A stretch of 64,000 nucleotides of DNA from Henricia sp. BOLD:AAB3569 (lineage: Eukaryota; Echinodermata; Asteroidea; Spinulosida; Echinasteridae): assembly GCA_037783545.1 (NCBI GenBank), contig JBBELK010000166.1:62001-126000 (forward strand), given 5' to 3'. The notes under the pieces are model-generated. The model ran no database searches. It saw nothing but the letters and a program-made list of their open reading frames with translations, and had not been told where the DNA came from. This document shows, one piece after another, positions 1 through 11,147 of this stretch. The position numbers and the translations under genes were made by a program. Every line of letters starts with the position of its first letter. Within the stretch, counting starts at the first letter, position 1.

Positions 1-1370
1 TATCGTTTCAAAAAAATAATGTTTTGTGTTCATTTGGAACCAAAGGACAGCTAAAATTTGATTACGGATTTGTATTTTGTTTTAACATCTAAGTGTTATG
101 GTTATTTTTACTTACTCTTACCTTCCTTAATGATTGTACCTTTTAACTGTATAGAATTTTGTTATAGCGATTTGCATATTTTGTTTTATGTATCCCCTCG
201 ATTGTCTGTTTTTGTAGAAATGAGAAAGAATAAACGGAGCTTTAGAGCTTCATTGTCAAAACTGCATCTTGAATGGATTTGCTCAAAAACCATGCACCAT
301 GTGCACTCATTCTAGGGGACAATTTGGAAAGGTACTGCTTTTTGTACTGTGAAAATCTTGCATGAATTTACAAGTCGGACAACAACAGTTTGATATTCAA
401 CCAATCTAAAGTTACCTTACCTTGGGAATGGATTTCCTGTCAAGTTGATTCAGCAGTAAACCCTTCTCCTGAAAGGCCAATAGTTTGCCTATCTGCGTCA
501 ATCGCGAGAAACTTCTGCTTCAAGTCCATCCAGATTTTTCCACGAATGTGCCATTTCATTCCAAGACATTATGATGGCTTTTTTAATTCATCCCTTGCGT
601 CGCCACTCACATGAACAACACACTTCATAGGCCCTAACTGTAGTTTTTGCTGATTTTTGGAACAACAAAGTCTGCAAAATGAAGCCGCGTTAGTGCAAAA
701 TTTAGCTGATCCACGCACGTGCACAGGTTTGTAAACACAACATGCACAGTGACGTCACAGTGAACATGCAGTGTGCTAAAATCCCGCTTCGTATCCGATT
801 ATGGCTTTGGCACACACATTTGGGTACGTTAATTACATACAAAGACCAAAATTAAGGCAATATTTCGAAAACGCTGAGGGCGCCCTCTGTTGTATTTAAC
901 GCATCATCACATTAAACTGGTTCCCAATCCTATCGCTTATGTGCAATATGTGGACGGGAACCAGTCTAATCATCGCATGAGATTAAATGACTTTTTGGCG
1001 AAGGGCCTCAAAACCTAACCTGTGCGCACTTTTCTGCGTGGGAAAAGTTAGTCTTGCATTTTGTAGCTATCTAGCTGTAGTTTTATGGCAAAGAAAATGT
1101 AATCTGCAGGATGGTATCGCAAAACTGAAAGATCATGGCCTAACATAGCTTTATCCGAGCATACGGATATTTTTTTTCATTCTCGTTGTTCCCGGTGTAA
1201 ATGACCCGCTATCTTCGGTATGTCAACCAAACTCAAGCGTTTTAATTTAGGATTTTGGTTTTCAAATTATACTCAACTAACACAGAAATAATTGTGTTGC
1301 TAACCCCCTTTTAAAATACACGACCGTACAAGGTACATGTACACTGTGTGCAAATATCAGTCTGACCTTT
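1..1370. other. No gene recognised; flank upstream of the TNFR-like gene
   Basis: Only short, unconvincing reading frames are present. A small inverted repeat (ATTAAACTGGTTCCC near 914 and GGGAACCAGTCTAAT near 957) suggests a short hairpin element. One TGACGTCA (CRE-type) palindrome lies at 750-757. Nothing else could be supported. Confidence 0.4.
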
Positions 1371-1371
1371 T

Positions 1372-1388
1372 GCACTATATACAAAAGC
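1372..1388 (+). promoter_or_regulatory. Possible TATA-type core promoter of the TNFR-like gene
   Basis: An AT-rich TATATACAAAA-like stretch lies about 130 bases before the ATG of the signal-peptide exon at 1512. The spacing would allow a 5' UTR of about 100 bases. This rests only on position and sequence resemblance. Confidence 0.2.
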
Positions 1389-1511
1389 ACACCTGTAGGG
1401 CATACCTGAGCCATGCACGTACCCCACGAGCGGTACCAGTCCATGTACCTGACATTATTGCGCAAGAGCAAGTCGCCATTTACTTTTAATGTTGCAATTT
1501 TAAAAGCTAAA

Positions 1512-1598
1512 ATGGAACTCATTTTAAACACAATATTCTGGCTGGTAGTAACCGTCTTGAAAGTCTTTTTTGATGTAACTCATGCAGCAAATGATCCG
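1512..1598 (+). CDS. Exon 1: start codon and signal peptide
   Basis: ATG is followed by a hydrophobic leader (NTIFWLVVTVLKVFF) and a likely cleavage near VTHAA. The exon ends in phase 0 at donor GTAAGA. It encodes 29 residues. Confidence 0.55.
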
Positions 1599-4500
1599 GT
1601 AAGAGGTTCTCTTGGTATAGGCCTACATGTAGTTTGATAGAGTTTTATGAACTTTTTCCAAACTTCAATGAAACGACTGCGAACAGCAGTAAACTAGTAC
1701 GTGTATCAAACATAATCATGCCGGTGAACATAATCGCTGAGCCATCCGTAGCTGCAAGTATATGGATAATACATACGTCGCAGAACGTTGTTAAGACGAG
1801 TCCACGACAGAAAATAGGGCAAAATTCTGCGATAGTCGTGAGACTGTCCTACGATATTTGGGTGTCCTGGGACACATGAAAAATAGCATCGTAGAGGACT
1901 GTCGTGAAATGTTGTCGTGAAATTTTGTTTTCGCTCGTGGCCGTGTCGTAGCATAATCGTACGACTGTTCTACGTAATGCGTAGGATTATCGTACGATTT
2001 TAGGGTATTTTTAGGCCCTAAAAAATCGTACCATAATCGTACGCATGTCGTAGGACAGTCTTACGATTGAGGTACGATTGTCGTACGGTGGTCCGGCGAT
2101 GCTCGTACGGTGGTTGTTTTGTCTTGCGACAATCGCACGACGAAAAAAATATCGTACGACAAAGATAGGACAGTCGTACGTTTTACCTACTATAAAGTGC
2201 CCATTTTTTCCCACGACGGACTCACGACATGATTTTCCTTTGTGACTGCGGCTAAGATTGTACCCTAAGATGCATCTAGCATCGTAAGAGCCCACCCCAA
2301 CATCGTGGCCCAGGAATTTCGCACGATGACAAATATCCTGCGACGTACACTGCAAAAACTGTGGTGTTAAATTAACACCAGTGGTGTTGTCTTCTATAGA
2401 TACCAAGCCTGTAGCCTATACCAACACCAAAAGCAATTCGTGTCAAAGCCCGTCAGTATAGACCGTATCGAATAGCCGCCATTTCGTGGGGCACCTTTTG
2501 TTACTAAAACCGTTCAACTATGGAAGCACAATATGTGCAACCATGCATGTCCTTAAGGAACAAAGAAACTGCCCCACGAAATGGCGGCTATTCGGTAGGG
2601 TCTATAAACTGGCGTACAAAAAAAGTATTTTTATTTTATTGAAAATTAGTTAGGAAATTTTTATGCATTATTGTATACGTGACATATACCGTCCATTTGT
2701 TTTCCCATTATAGACTTTGAAATACTGCGAGGTAGCAGAATTTGATTCCCGGTCGATGTTTTATCTTGGCGACCAGGAGCATTATCTTTGTTTACCAGGA
2801 CAATACTTCAATTACCAGTACAACCCTTTCAAAAGGTGGGCTTTCTTTAGTTGAAGGGCACGTGCATAATCGGTGAGCACGCTGTACGAGTGTTAGTTGC
2901 CGGTGTCCCTCTATAGAGCCTTTGCACGGCGGCCATGACAGGGGACAGTCACATTGTTACCATGTGCCATGCATGAGTAGGTGCTTTGTGGTTCTATTGT
3001 TACATCATTTAAATAAGAAAACCTGCCCCCTGTCATGGCCGCCTGTGCAGAAGCTCTATACGGTCGAACAGGGTTTTGGCTCCAAACCTGGATATATTTC
3101 TGATCTCACGATTGTACCAAAGAAACCCGGGAAGGAAGCTGTCCAAAAAATATAATGGCCAAGTCAATTACCCCAAGACGCAACAGCAATGTCCTAGTTT
3201 CAATAGGATTGCGCAAGGCGGAACCATATTGGCAGTACGGGTCACTACGGCTGAGCTGTCGTGGTCCACTACGGCTCTTGGGGTTCTGCTCGGTTTGTAC
3301 TACGATTTCAATGTCTTCTCAGTTAATCTCTGCAAAGTTTTGCAAGCAAAACTCTGCACCGGTACACGTTGCCGACTGGCTACTGACTAGGATCGACTAT
3401 GTTCTTGACGAAGTCCAATCGTCCACTGACACGCAAAACCATGTTGATGGCCTCGCCTTTTTTTAATTTCCGTCATTTTTCATTTTGAGAAAAGACTCAA
3501 GCAGTTCCTTACTCTCGCAATATACTACAAAGGTGTGACGTCAATTGCCAGGGAAATTGGGTCTGAACAATCGCTGGTAATCTGAAACGTCCTTTGCTGA
3601 AGCACAGGGAAACATATCACTGGTTTTAGTGTTCTTACTTTAAATAGTGGAGTTGTGTTAAAGTTACATTTATCGGCTGAACACTTTGGAACAATTGCGC
3701 AATATTTGCATGTGTGGTGAGACCAATCGCATTCAATGTGGTTAGAACAGGCGTACAGAAGTAACAAGTATGTACATAAAGTTATTTTTGTGTATTTATC
3801 TTCAGTGCTCCCATTGGATGCATGCCCTGCAAAGGAAATTACTCCACGGAGTATAGAAACTGGTGTCCAGTTTGTGACAAGGTGGATACTAACAAATTTG
3901 TAAGTGTTTCAATTATTGAATCTTTATCAGGACTCACTGTAAATGGAAGTATTATACTCTTTCCAGAGCCAATCTCGGTATTGCCTAATAAAAAAATGCT
4001 AATTAAGTTTGAATAACAATTTGTACTAAGACAACGCAAACAAAATACCAAGCAGAAGCTTCTTTCACTTCATCGAAAAGTGGAAAATGTTCAAGCTTTT
4101 ACGCTCAGGCTTTACTTCTTGCGTGGCAGATTTGTTTTCCTGACAAAACTACCTTCCTGTGACTAGAGCCGACGACGATCATTTTGAACTTGTTAGACTA
4201 CATGATTTTCCATAAAGAATGGATCACTTTGCCACAAGTCACTAAATTCCCCTGTGTTTGTTCTTCAGAATGGCGGGTGAAAAATACAGCCACGTGCTAT
4301 TGACCCGTAACATATAGAATTGTGCGCTGTGAGCTGGACTTTGCAGCCATCTACCCTACTATAGTTTGTTAAAAGTCCACGGTTAAATTTTGTATATCAA
4401 AGAGGATATCTAATTGTGATCAGTTTTTTTAATTATCAATTGTTTTTCCGATACCTGTCACTGTCATCATCAAGAGACGATGGTTCAATTAACTAAAGAA

Positions 4501-7500
4501 AACAATTAGTGAAGAAAGTGCACCCAGCCACCTCCCCCCTCCCCCTACCACACCCCCATCCCCCCTCTCCACCCTCCCCCACCCCCCCACCCCCCAACCA
4601 CCCCCCCCCCCCCCTACCACACCCCCCATCCCCCCTCTCCACCCTCCACCCTCCCCCTCCCCCCCCCCCCCCCTGCTCCACCCTCCCCCTTCCCTCCTCC
4701 CCCTGGCCTTACCCTTCGGGCAAATTTCTCGGTGCGCCGCTCTTTATGATGCAAGTAAAATAGTTTTGCTACTTTGTGTGAGGTTAAAATTACATTTTGC
4801 TTTACCTGGACTACATACAGAGCACCATGATTCCGACAACGAATCCACCTACAAATGTTACCAGCTCGGCAACTGGAGGTCTCACAACAGGTAAAGTATG
4901 AACGTTAAGAGAATTAAAATCATTATCAATATATTGCAACAAAACTACACAAAGATATTTCCGTACTCCGACATGCTGGGGATGCTCACCCATCATGTCT
5001 GGGGCATCGTTGTGAGGGCTCATCACTGCATGAGAGGCTGAACGCCATTATCCATTCGTGAGCAGTTGTTAATAGTACGTGCACTGCTATTGGTCAAGCG
5101 ATCAAATCAGCGTGCTGCCATAATAACAGAGCGCGCCTGGCAGTAGTCGGATGCCAAAAGACCGTGTGTCACACGATAATTAAATAAAATTAAATTGATT
5201 GTGCAAAACGGAATGAGCATAGCGAAGACACACACACAAAAACATGTCTAATAAAAAGTTTTAAACATTTGCCTGAGAGTTTTTTATTTTCTCGTGTATC
5301 TGAAAGGGTTGTAGTCGAGTCCACCACAAGTCCACCACAAGTCCATGGGTCTTAATTCGAGTCACAAGCTATTCAAATGAACTCCCAAAAAGGCATTATT
5401 TCGTGTGTGTTCACCCTTTGCTTTTTGTTACTGGACTTGTGCAGGAATTCCCACGATCTTGTTAAATTGTATCGGCTCTAGACTTGTGATATTGTGATAG
5501 GCTCGACAACAATCCTGATTTTTGACTTGCAGAAAACAAAGTTGTAAGCACGACTGCAGTGGAGCATAACCGCCAAGACCGCGAGACCTGCAATAAAACA
5601 GGAGGTTAGTTTTTATTTATCTAAATTTGTAAGCAAGAAAAACTTTCTGAGTTCTGACAACTTGTAAATACCACTTTGGCAGTTTTCTTTATGTCTCCGA
5701 TTTTGCTACTCCGTTCTAAACTCTTTAAAAAATGTTCGGAAACACAAGTTTGACTGACGATTTCTCTCTTGTTGCAAAATCATTTTCCTTGAATCTGGTA
5801 TCATTGGAAAGCCCCGTTATTCTTCTTTACAATGGTGTGTCATTTGTTATGCAATTTGGGGACGTGCAGCACAGCTGAACATGAGGGCGAGAATAAAGTG
5901 AAATGTCACAAAATGCATTGCTATTGTCAAAAGTGTACTGACACATTTCCATCCCCCAAGCAAAAGGGGAGTGCAATGCACGACAATAGCAGTGTGTTTT
6001 TGTGACATTGCACTTTCCACCCACCCCTGTTTTCAGCTGTGCTGTACATCCCCCAATTGCTTAATCATAACAAATGACACATCATTGTAAAGAGGAATAA
6101 CATGGCTTTATATCAAATTCAAGTAATTATATCAGATTTTAGTAACAAGAGAGAAATCGTCAGTCGACCTTGAGTTTCTGAACTTTTTTTTGAGTAGTTT
6201 AGTTTAGGTTTGTAATCAAGTTCTTGTATGTTTCGTTGCAGAGCACGTACTCCTTGTAATATGCTTTGTTTTGGTAATAGCGCTGATTGGCTGCGCTGTC
6301 TACATATGCATCTCGAAGAGGTAGGTCTACATGTATTGAGCATGTTACGTAAAATATATGTGACGATCGCAGGCTACTATTTGAATTGTGTCGTTAACTC
6401 GCAACACTCTAGTGAAAACTTGGTGTTGCGAGTTCGACACCCGGCCGTGGTACCTGTGCTCTAATTGAGCAAGAAACTTGGCATATTTTGCTCCCTCTCA
6501 CGGAGGGATGTCAAGGCGTTGTTCCATAATTGTATTATGTAACGCACCAACAAATACAAGAGCATTATTTCGTGAAGAGTAAGGAGGGTTTAGGTCGAAG
6601 AAACCTAGCCCCACAATGTGCAACATACGTGAACATAAACTCCTCAAAATAGTTCGGAAACTCAAGTTTAATTGACGATTTTCCTTGAATTTGATATTAT
6701 TAGAAAGCCGTGTTTTCTTCTTTACAACGTTTGAGTCATTTTTTCTTTATAATGTTTAAGCCCCCGTGCCCCATATTCAGCACAGCTGAATATAGGGCAC
6801 CGGGGCGATTATAAAGTGAAATGTCACAAACTGCTAAAAAGTGCATTGACACATTCCCATCGCCAAGCAAAAGGGAATGCACTGCATGACAATAGCAGTG
6901 AATTTTGTGACATTTCACTTTCCACCCACCTCCGTATTCAGCTATATGCTGTACACAATAATTTAAAAAAAGAATAACCGGGCTTTCCAAGGATATCAAA
7001 TTCAAGGGAAATGGTTTAGTAACATGAGAGAAATCGTCAGTCATATATGAGATATGCGCAAATGAAATTGGTTAAATTGGTTGAAATTGGTTGAATTGAA
7101 TTAAAATCCACTTCACATTGAAAATACAGGAAACCAAACGATAATAAAAACAGGAGTGAACAACCTCGACAGGATGAACGTGAACAACATGAACTAATGA
7201 GCGACAATCTGTCCGAACGTGACAGGTGAGTATTTTTGTTGTTCCTGAAATTAGAGGTTTATTTTAGTATAACTTAAGGCACATCTAAAATGGCGCATAA
7301 TTACAAAAACAAGAGTATAAAGTTTGAGGGTAAAGCCCTAATATGTCTTCAGTTTATTCTTAAAGTTGTCAGCAGTCTCAGAATAGACCTTTCCGATATT
7401 GCCCAATTATCTTTCCAAAATTACACACGTTATCTTGTCAGACAAGTCCGTGCTCTATTTGTTTTTAGAAGAACAAATCCGAAAATGTGGCAATGGGGCC

Positions 7501-10500
7501 AGTTTTTTGCAACGGATTCAACGAACTTCGGCTTTGGTTTGTCGGCCCGGCAACCGAAGCCGTTATTTGGCTGAACCCGTACGCTGCAGAAACGTGTCTT
7601 TGTTATGATTTCACCGACTGCAAAACGGCACTCGCTTACTAGCGATAGCGCTACTCAGCCGTCGGACTATATAGACTAGTCTGAGAACCAATGCGCCCTA
7701 GAGACAAAACAAATCGTTTAACTTCGTGTTTTCGAGAAAAAAAACATAATTTTTTTTCACTACTAAAATCACGTTTCCTCGCCAAATTTAAACGTTCGGC
7801 ATGAAGAAATAGTGGCAAACAAAATACAACAATGTTCTGAATTTTTTTGAAAACAAAACGTCATGCCCGTTGTTTTTGCAAATGATCGACGTCTCGCAGC
7901 GACTTGGGGAAAATCAAAAGTTCAATTATGAATTAAAATGATTCTCCAGCTACGTAGCCTAAGTTACAACAGATTTTAGAAATACTTTAGCTGCAAAAAT
8001 TGACCAAGCGGTTGCTGTGTTATGTTATGCTTGGTAGAGTTCGTCCATCTCCGTGCGGAATACAAGTCGGTGAATTCACCACTAAAAATTGTGATGTGAA
8101 AAAAAGCTCCCTTGTTATTGCGCTCATAGGACCGTGCACACACTCGACTACGCTGGCAAAGGACAGGCTTTAATTTGTGGGCGACAAACAGCACCCGTAG
8201 CACACGTTTATTATAATACAATTTTAAACAAATACGAACAAGAAGTATCCCCATAAACAGTACACAGTTTCACAAATCTGTCTGTCAAACACAAACTGGG
8301 ACACGATCGAACTTCTTTTATTTTGGTATATTTAGCAGGCATCGCATTTCCATTATTCCCGGTCCACACACGCAAAATTATGTGTGCAATGTCGTGCGGC
8401 GTGCACAGAAACGGTATCGAAATCGGTCGTAAAATTGCACTCTCTGTAACAATGTAAGTCAGTCATTGTACTCGACTAAAACCTCGATAGGCTACTTGTA
8501 CCTCAGATGGTGTACCAATTGTATTTTGTAATTGTGGCAATTTTGAGGTTAAAACTGTTGCTATTGTTGGGCGTGTGTAGATCGGGAATTATAGTCTAGC
8601 TCGGCAGCGGAAAATCCGAGCCGTTCTTTTAAATTGTACGTTGATGTTTCTTCCCAATTTGTAACACACTTGATTCGTATATAACGTATAATTACAAGTG
8701 GCTTTTTTTTTTGGCGGATATGGGACCATGATTTCGCAGGAAGGAAATAACCCCAGCTTTGCGGGCACAACAAGTTGCCAGGCTGGCAGGCTCATTATGT
8801 GGAACTCTGTTGACCACTATAATGCATATGTATAAGCTTAGGTTAGAAGTCACACAGTGTCACATACCAACGTTCGACAAATGTCCCAAGACGATACTGG
8901 AAACTGGTGTGTATGGCGCCCTCTCTTGGCGATTGTCGGTGAATGTTGGTTAGCGCGTTGCGGTCAGTGACAAATATCACGCAGTATCGTCTTGCACCAA
9001 GACTAGCCAAATCGCAGAACTCAGTGAAACTTCCCATCTTTTACCCTTGCAAGGCATAGCAAAAATTGACATGACGGACGATATCAGCAATTTTTACCTT
9101 CAGAATAACGACGAATATAATTGACACACTATGTGAGCTACGAGCAGTTATCGAGGTTTAAGCTGAGGTACAGTGACTTACATAAAATTGTACAAAAAGT
9201 GAAATTTTGAGACCATTTGTTTTCATTATTCGGCGTGCGAGTGCTTACCGGAAAATATCGCAACATATAGTTGATGCCAATGCTTTGTGTATTTCGGATC
9301 AAGTAGGCCTACACGTCGTGATACGAGAAACACACACTGCAGTAAGCATGCAAGCTTACGAGGTGATCGCATTTTTTTGTCAAGCTTGATCGGCTTAAAA
9401 AACGACACAAAGCAAAAAAACCTGCATATGAGGCTTGTTGGAACATTGTTAGCCCCACACAGCAATGTTTAGTGAATTCATGCTATATTTACTTTTTAAA
9501 AACCAACTACAAAACCGAAAACAAATGGTACTCCCGCGTATTCAAATACACACGATCGTAGCACATGGCCGGTTTGGTTGTCTGAGGTGGGCTTAGACTA
9601 GTTGTCTGAGGTGGGCTTAGTTGCGGGAAGTCACCATCATTGGAAGTTCTACTTTTAGCATTATTGCGGAGCGCTAATTACTCGCAGTTGGTCCATACAT
9701 GTACAACTACAGCAACCGTATACAACTGAGAGCACGTACATATAAACGATATGCTAATGGTGTATGCATAACTATGTTGTGATTGGTCATAGATGGTCAC
9801 GCGGGCTGTGCTCTGATTGACAGGTCGGAAAGGTCCATTCTTGGTTGAAGTAGGAGCTTCCACCATAAAGAATCTGTCCCCTCCATGACCGTTTTTTTTT
9901 GGGGGGGGAGGGGGGTTGGGCGGGGGGCGGGGGGGAGGGAGGGGAGGAGGAGACTGCCAGAGAAATACTGTTACAAATTTGCAAATAAGTATTATGATTT
10001 TGCAGGAAATTTATGCTGCTTGTTTGAAAAGTGTAACTTCTCAGGACTCAAAAAAGAAATCGTTGTTACTTATAAAAGAAAAGGCAAACAGACAAATATA
10101 TTGCAAAATTATATTGAATACACTTGTTGGTGTCCAAGTTATGTAAAAACACTTAGTCAAATTTGACTAGAAAACAGTCGAAACATTGTTACCTAGCTTA
10201 CCCTGAAGGCCTAGTTACTGCGATGAATCTGACGACTCCGCCTGGGAGTTGTTTCAACTCAGATATCTATCTGACCTTACGGGAATTCTTGTCATTCTGA
10301 TTAGAAAATCTAGTCAATGATACTGACTAATTTTCAGTTGCACCCAGTTTGACCCTTATTGTCCAGTTATTTTTGACTAAAGTGTTTTGACAACTAAACA
10401 TAGTATGAGAGAAAGAATTAAAATCACTCAATTTATTTTAAATCAATAAAAGTCATACAAGAATTGTGTAAAGTCACATTCGGGACCTCTATTTTTGGAA

Positions 10501-10714
10501 AAGACACACACAACACAGCAAACGCTGCGTGTATAGAATTAAGTCAACTGTACAATATAAGGGAGAAATGCTTATAGGGACAAATATCAATCTTGCAAGT
10601 TACTGTAATCATGCAGATTAGTGCACCGGCCATTTTGAAACTGTAAACATTTGTTTGTGTGTGTTACATGTATACAGGAATAGCAATTTCGCAACTACCG
10701 AAACTACAACGTGA
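1512..10714 (+). CDS. TNF-receptor-like type I membrane protein, multi-exon (join of 7-8 exons)
   Basis: Proposed exons are 1512-1598, 2714-2835, 3806-3899, 4821-4890, 5533-5604, 6242-6320 and 7130-7225, with a possible last exon at 10678-10714. Each internal exon has AG before and GT after it, and the phases (0,2,0,1,1,2,2) join without a stop, giving about 218 residues. The protein has a signal peptide (residues 1-25), a module with six cysteines including GCMPC...GNYS...NWCPVC that resembles one TNFR cysteine-rich domain, a Thr/Ser stalk, a 20-22 residue hydrophobic helix followed by SKRK, and a Glu/Gln/Arg-rich tail without a death domain. A PRQD motif weakly resembles a TRAF-binding PxQE site. 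The ectodomain is much smaller than usual for TNFRSF members. The splice structure is read directly; the family call is inference. Exons between 7225 and 10678 may have been missed. Confidence 0.55.
1770..2352. repeat. Repeat-rich block of TCGTACGA/TCGTACGAC motifs
   Basis: About 20 variants of TCGTACG(A/G)/CGTAGGAC occur within 600 bases in both orientations. ACGTCGCAG near 1776 and its inverse near 2339-2347 may be terminal inverted repeats of one non-coding element. No coding evidence. Confidence 0.5.
2457..2606. mobile_element. Hairpin MITE (CCGTATCGAATAGCCGCCAT family), copy 1
   Basis: The arms TATAGACCGTATCGAATAG and CTATTCGGTAGGGTCTATA, with CCGCCATTTCGTGGGGCA facing TGCCCCACGAAATGGCGG, form a near-perfect hairpin of about 50 bases per arm. 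It lies in intron 1 of the TNFR-like gene. Confidence 0.85.
2714..2835 (+). CDS. Exon 2: first half of the cysteine-rich module
   Basis: The acceptor TTTTCCCATTATAG precedes a 122-base open exon that starts in phase 0 and ends in phase 2 at GTGGGC. It encodes two cysteines, including CLPGQYF, typical of the start of a TNFR repeat. Confidence 0.5.
2912..3060. mobile_element. Hairpin MITE (GGCGGCCATGACAGGGG family), copy 1
   Basis: The arms TATAGAGCCTTTGCACGGCGG and its inverse near 3040-3060, with CCATGACAGGGG facing CCCCCTGTCATGG, form a hairpin. The second copy is at 31588-31736. It lies in intron 2 of the TNFR-like gene. Confidence 0.85.
3806..3899 (+). CDS. Exon 3: second half of the cysteine-rich module
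   Basis: A pyrimidine-rich acceptor (TTATCTTCAG) precedes 94 bases encoding GCMPCKGNYS and NWCPVCDK, with a strong donor GTAAGTG. The CxxC...CxxC spacing is the best evidence for the TNFR-type fold. The phase joins exon 2 exactly. Confidence 0.55.
4521..4704. repeat. Cytosine-rich low-complexity tract in intron 3
   Basis: About 180 bases are almost entirely C with scattered T and A (CCCCCTCCACC-type). The six-frame proline- or glycine-rich ORFs across it are artefacts of composition. Its complement is a strongly G-rich strand that could form G-quadruplexes. Confidence 0.9.
4821..4890 (+). CDS. Exon 4: Thr/Ser-rich stalk
   Basis: The acceptor CTACATACAG and donor GTAAAGT flank 70 bases encoding TTNPPTNVTSS and GGLTT, a likely O-glycosylated stalk with one NVT sequon. 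It begins in phase 0 and ends in phase 1. Confidence 0.5.
5307..5515. mobile_element. MITE with TIR GTTGTAGTCGAGTCCA, copy 1
   Basis: The ends are inverted (GTTGTAGTCGAG on the left, CTCGACAAC on the right), with internal ACAAGTCCA motifs. A second copy with the same internal order lies at 21930-22127. No coding capacity. It sits in intron 4 of the TNFR-like gene. Confidence 0.7.
5533..5604 (+). CDS. Exon 5: membrane-proximal stalk
   Basis: The acceptor TTGACTTGCAG and donor GTTAGT flank 72 bases, phase 1 to phase 1, encoding a polar segment (VVSTTAVEHNRQD...CNKTG) just outside the membrane. It has one NKT sequon and one extra cysteine. Confidence 0.45.
5720..6195. mobile_element. Long-hairpin MITE (GACTGACGATTTC family), copy 1
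   Basis: The left end GTTCGGAAAC...GACTGACGATTTCTC is inverted at the right end, and most of the interior (AAGTGAAATGTCACAAAA...) is also self-complementary, so the element folds back on itself. It is non-coding. It lies directly before the transmembrane exon; a sister copy lies directly after that exon. Confidence 0.75.
6242..6320 (+). CDS. Exon 6: transmembrane helix
   Basis: The acceptor TTTCGTTGCAG and donor GTAGGT flank 79 bases encoding VLLVICFVLVIALIGCAVYI followed by CISKR. This is a textbook single-pass helix with a basic stop-transfer end. The phases (1 in, 2 out) match the neighbouring exons. Confidence 0.6.
6385..6625 (+). mobile_element. Degenerate tRNA-derived SINE
   Basis: It shares with the element at 57983-58290 a B-box-like GGTGTTGCGAGTTCG region, a GAGCAAGAAAC/GAGCAAGGCAC block and a CATT(A/C)TTTCGTGAAGAG block. 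It is diverged and truncated at the 5' end. It lies in intron 6 of the TNFR-like gene. Confidence 0.6.
6640..7045. mobile_element. Long-hairpin MITE (GACTGACGATTTC family), copy 2
   Basis: It has the same ends (AGTTCGGAAACTCAAG... and ...GAGAGAAATCGTCAGTC) and the same self-complementary core as 5720-6195, with small deletions. Non-coding. Confidence 0.75.
7130..7225 (+). CDS. Exon 7: cytoplasmic tail
   Basis: The acceptor GAAAATACAG and donor GTGAGT flank 96 bases in phase with the transmembrane exon. They encode a strongly polar segment (KPNDNKNRSEQPRQDEREQ...). No death domain or ITAM is present. Confidence 0.5.
7226..10677. other. Probable large intron or intergenic DNA without recognised genes
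   Basis: Only short chance ORFs were seen. Low-complexity G-rich DNA occurs at about 9893-9955. A degenerate stretch with several TTAGTCA/TGACTAA motifs lies around 10145-10390; the same motifs recur in the ends of the 39.9-45.0 kb element. Further short exons of the TNFR-like gene cannot be excluded. Confidence 0.4.
10678..10714 (+). CDS. Candidate last exon of the TNFR-like gene
   Basis: Acceptor TACATGTATACAG is followed by a frame that matches exon 7 and reads NSNFATTETTT then TGA at 10712-10714. An AATAAA polyadenylation signal follows at 10987-10992. The exon is short and may be a chance match. Confidence 0.3.
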
Positions 10715-10986
10715 TGTTAAGGATACAGCTAGTTCGCGCTATCAAGAGGAAGTTCAGTCAGCACGTTGTCATTTGTGTACTTTGCTGTACGTGGACATTC
10801 GTTGTGCAATTTTTCTAGATTTATGTTTAATTGTTTTTCTTAAAACTAATGATGTTCTTCTTGTTTTTGTGCAAACACCATTGTATGGTAATAGCAATAC
10901 AGCATTACTGAATATGATACCACAACATATCGATATGTTTAGGCCTATGGTCTTCAAGAAATGAAGCCATGCTTTGTGGATAAACA

Positions 10987-10992
10987 AATAAA
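10987..10992 (+). terminator. Possible polyadenylation signal AATAAA
   Basis: A canonical AATAAA lies about 270 bases after the candidate stop codon at 10712 and just before a MITE at 11012. It is consistent with the end of the TNFR-like transcript. Confidence 0.3.
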
Positions 10993-11011
10993 CGCGTTCA
11001 CCCAACCCACA

Positions 11012-11147
11012 TTAAAGGCACAGGCTCGTTAATTCGCGCGTGAAGCCAAATTCGTGCCACGAAATACGCAGCTCCATGCCTTTGCTATGGAGCTGCGTAT
11101 TTTGTGGCACGAATTTGGCCTCACGCGCGCATTGACGAGCCTCTGCC
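11012..11147. mobile_element. Palindromic MITE with TTAA ends, copy 1 of 4
   Basis: It begins TTAAAGGCACAGGCTCGT and is inverted at the other end, with a hairpin core built on AATTCGTGCCACGAAATACG and GGAGCTGCGTATT. The right end has lost the TTAA. The other copies are at 22414, 32832 and 41490. TTAA target sites suggest piggyBac-type mobilisation, which is inference. Confidence 0.85.

Noticed and set aside
4493-4763. Proline-rich and glycine-rich ORFs on both strands
   Set aside because: They arise from a C-rich low-complexity tract within an intron; no start context, domain or splice support.
10659-10964. 101-aa ORF on the + strand
   Set aside because: It begins inside the pyrimidine/acceptor region and uses another frame from the one continuing exon 7; no domain was recognised.
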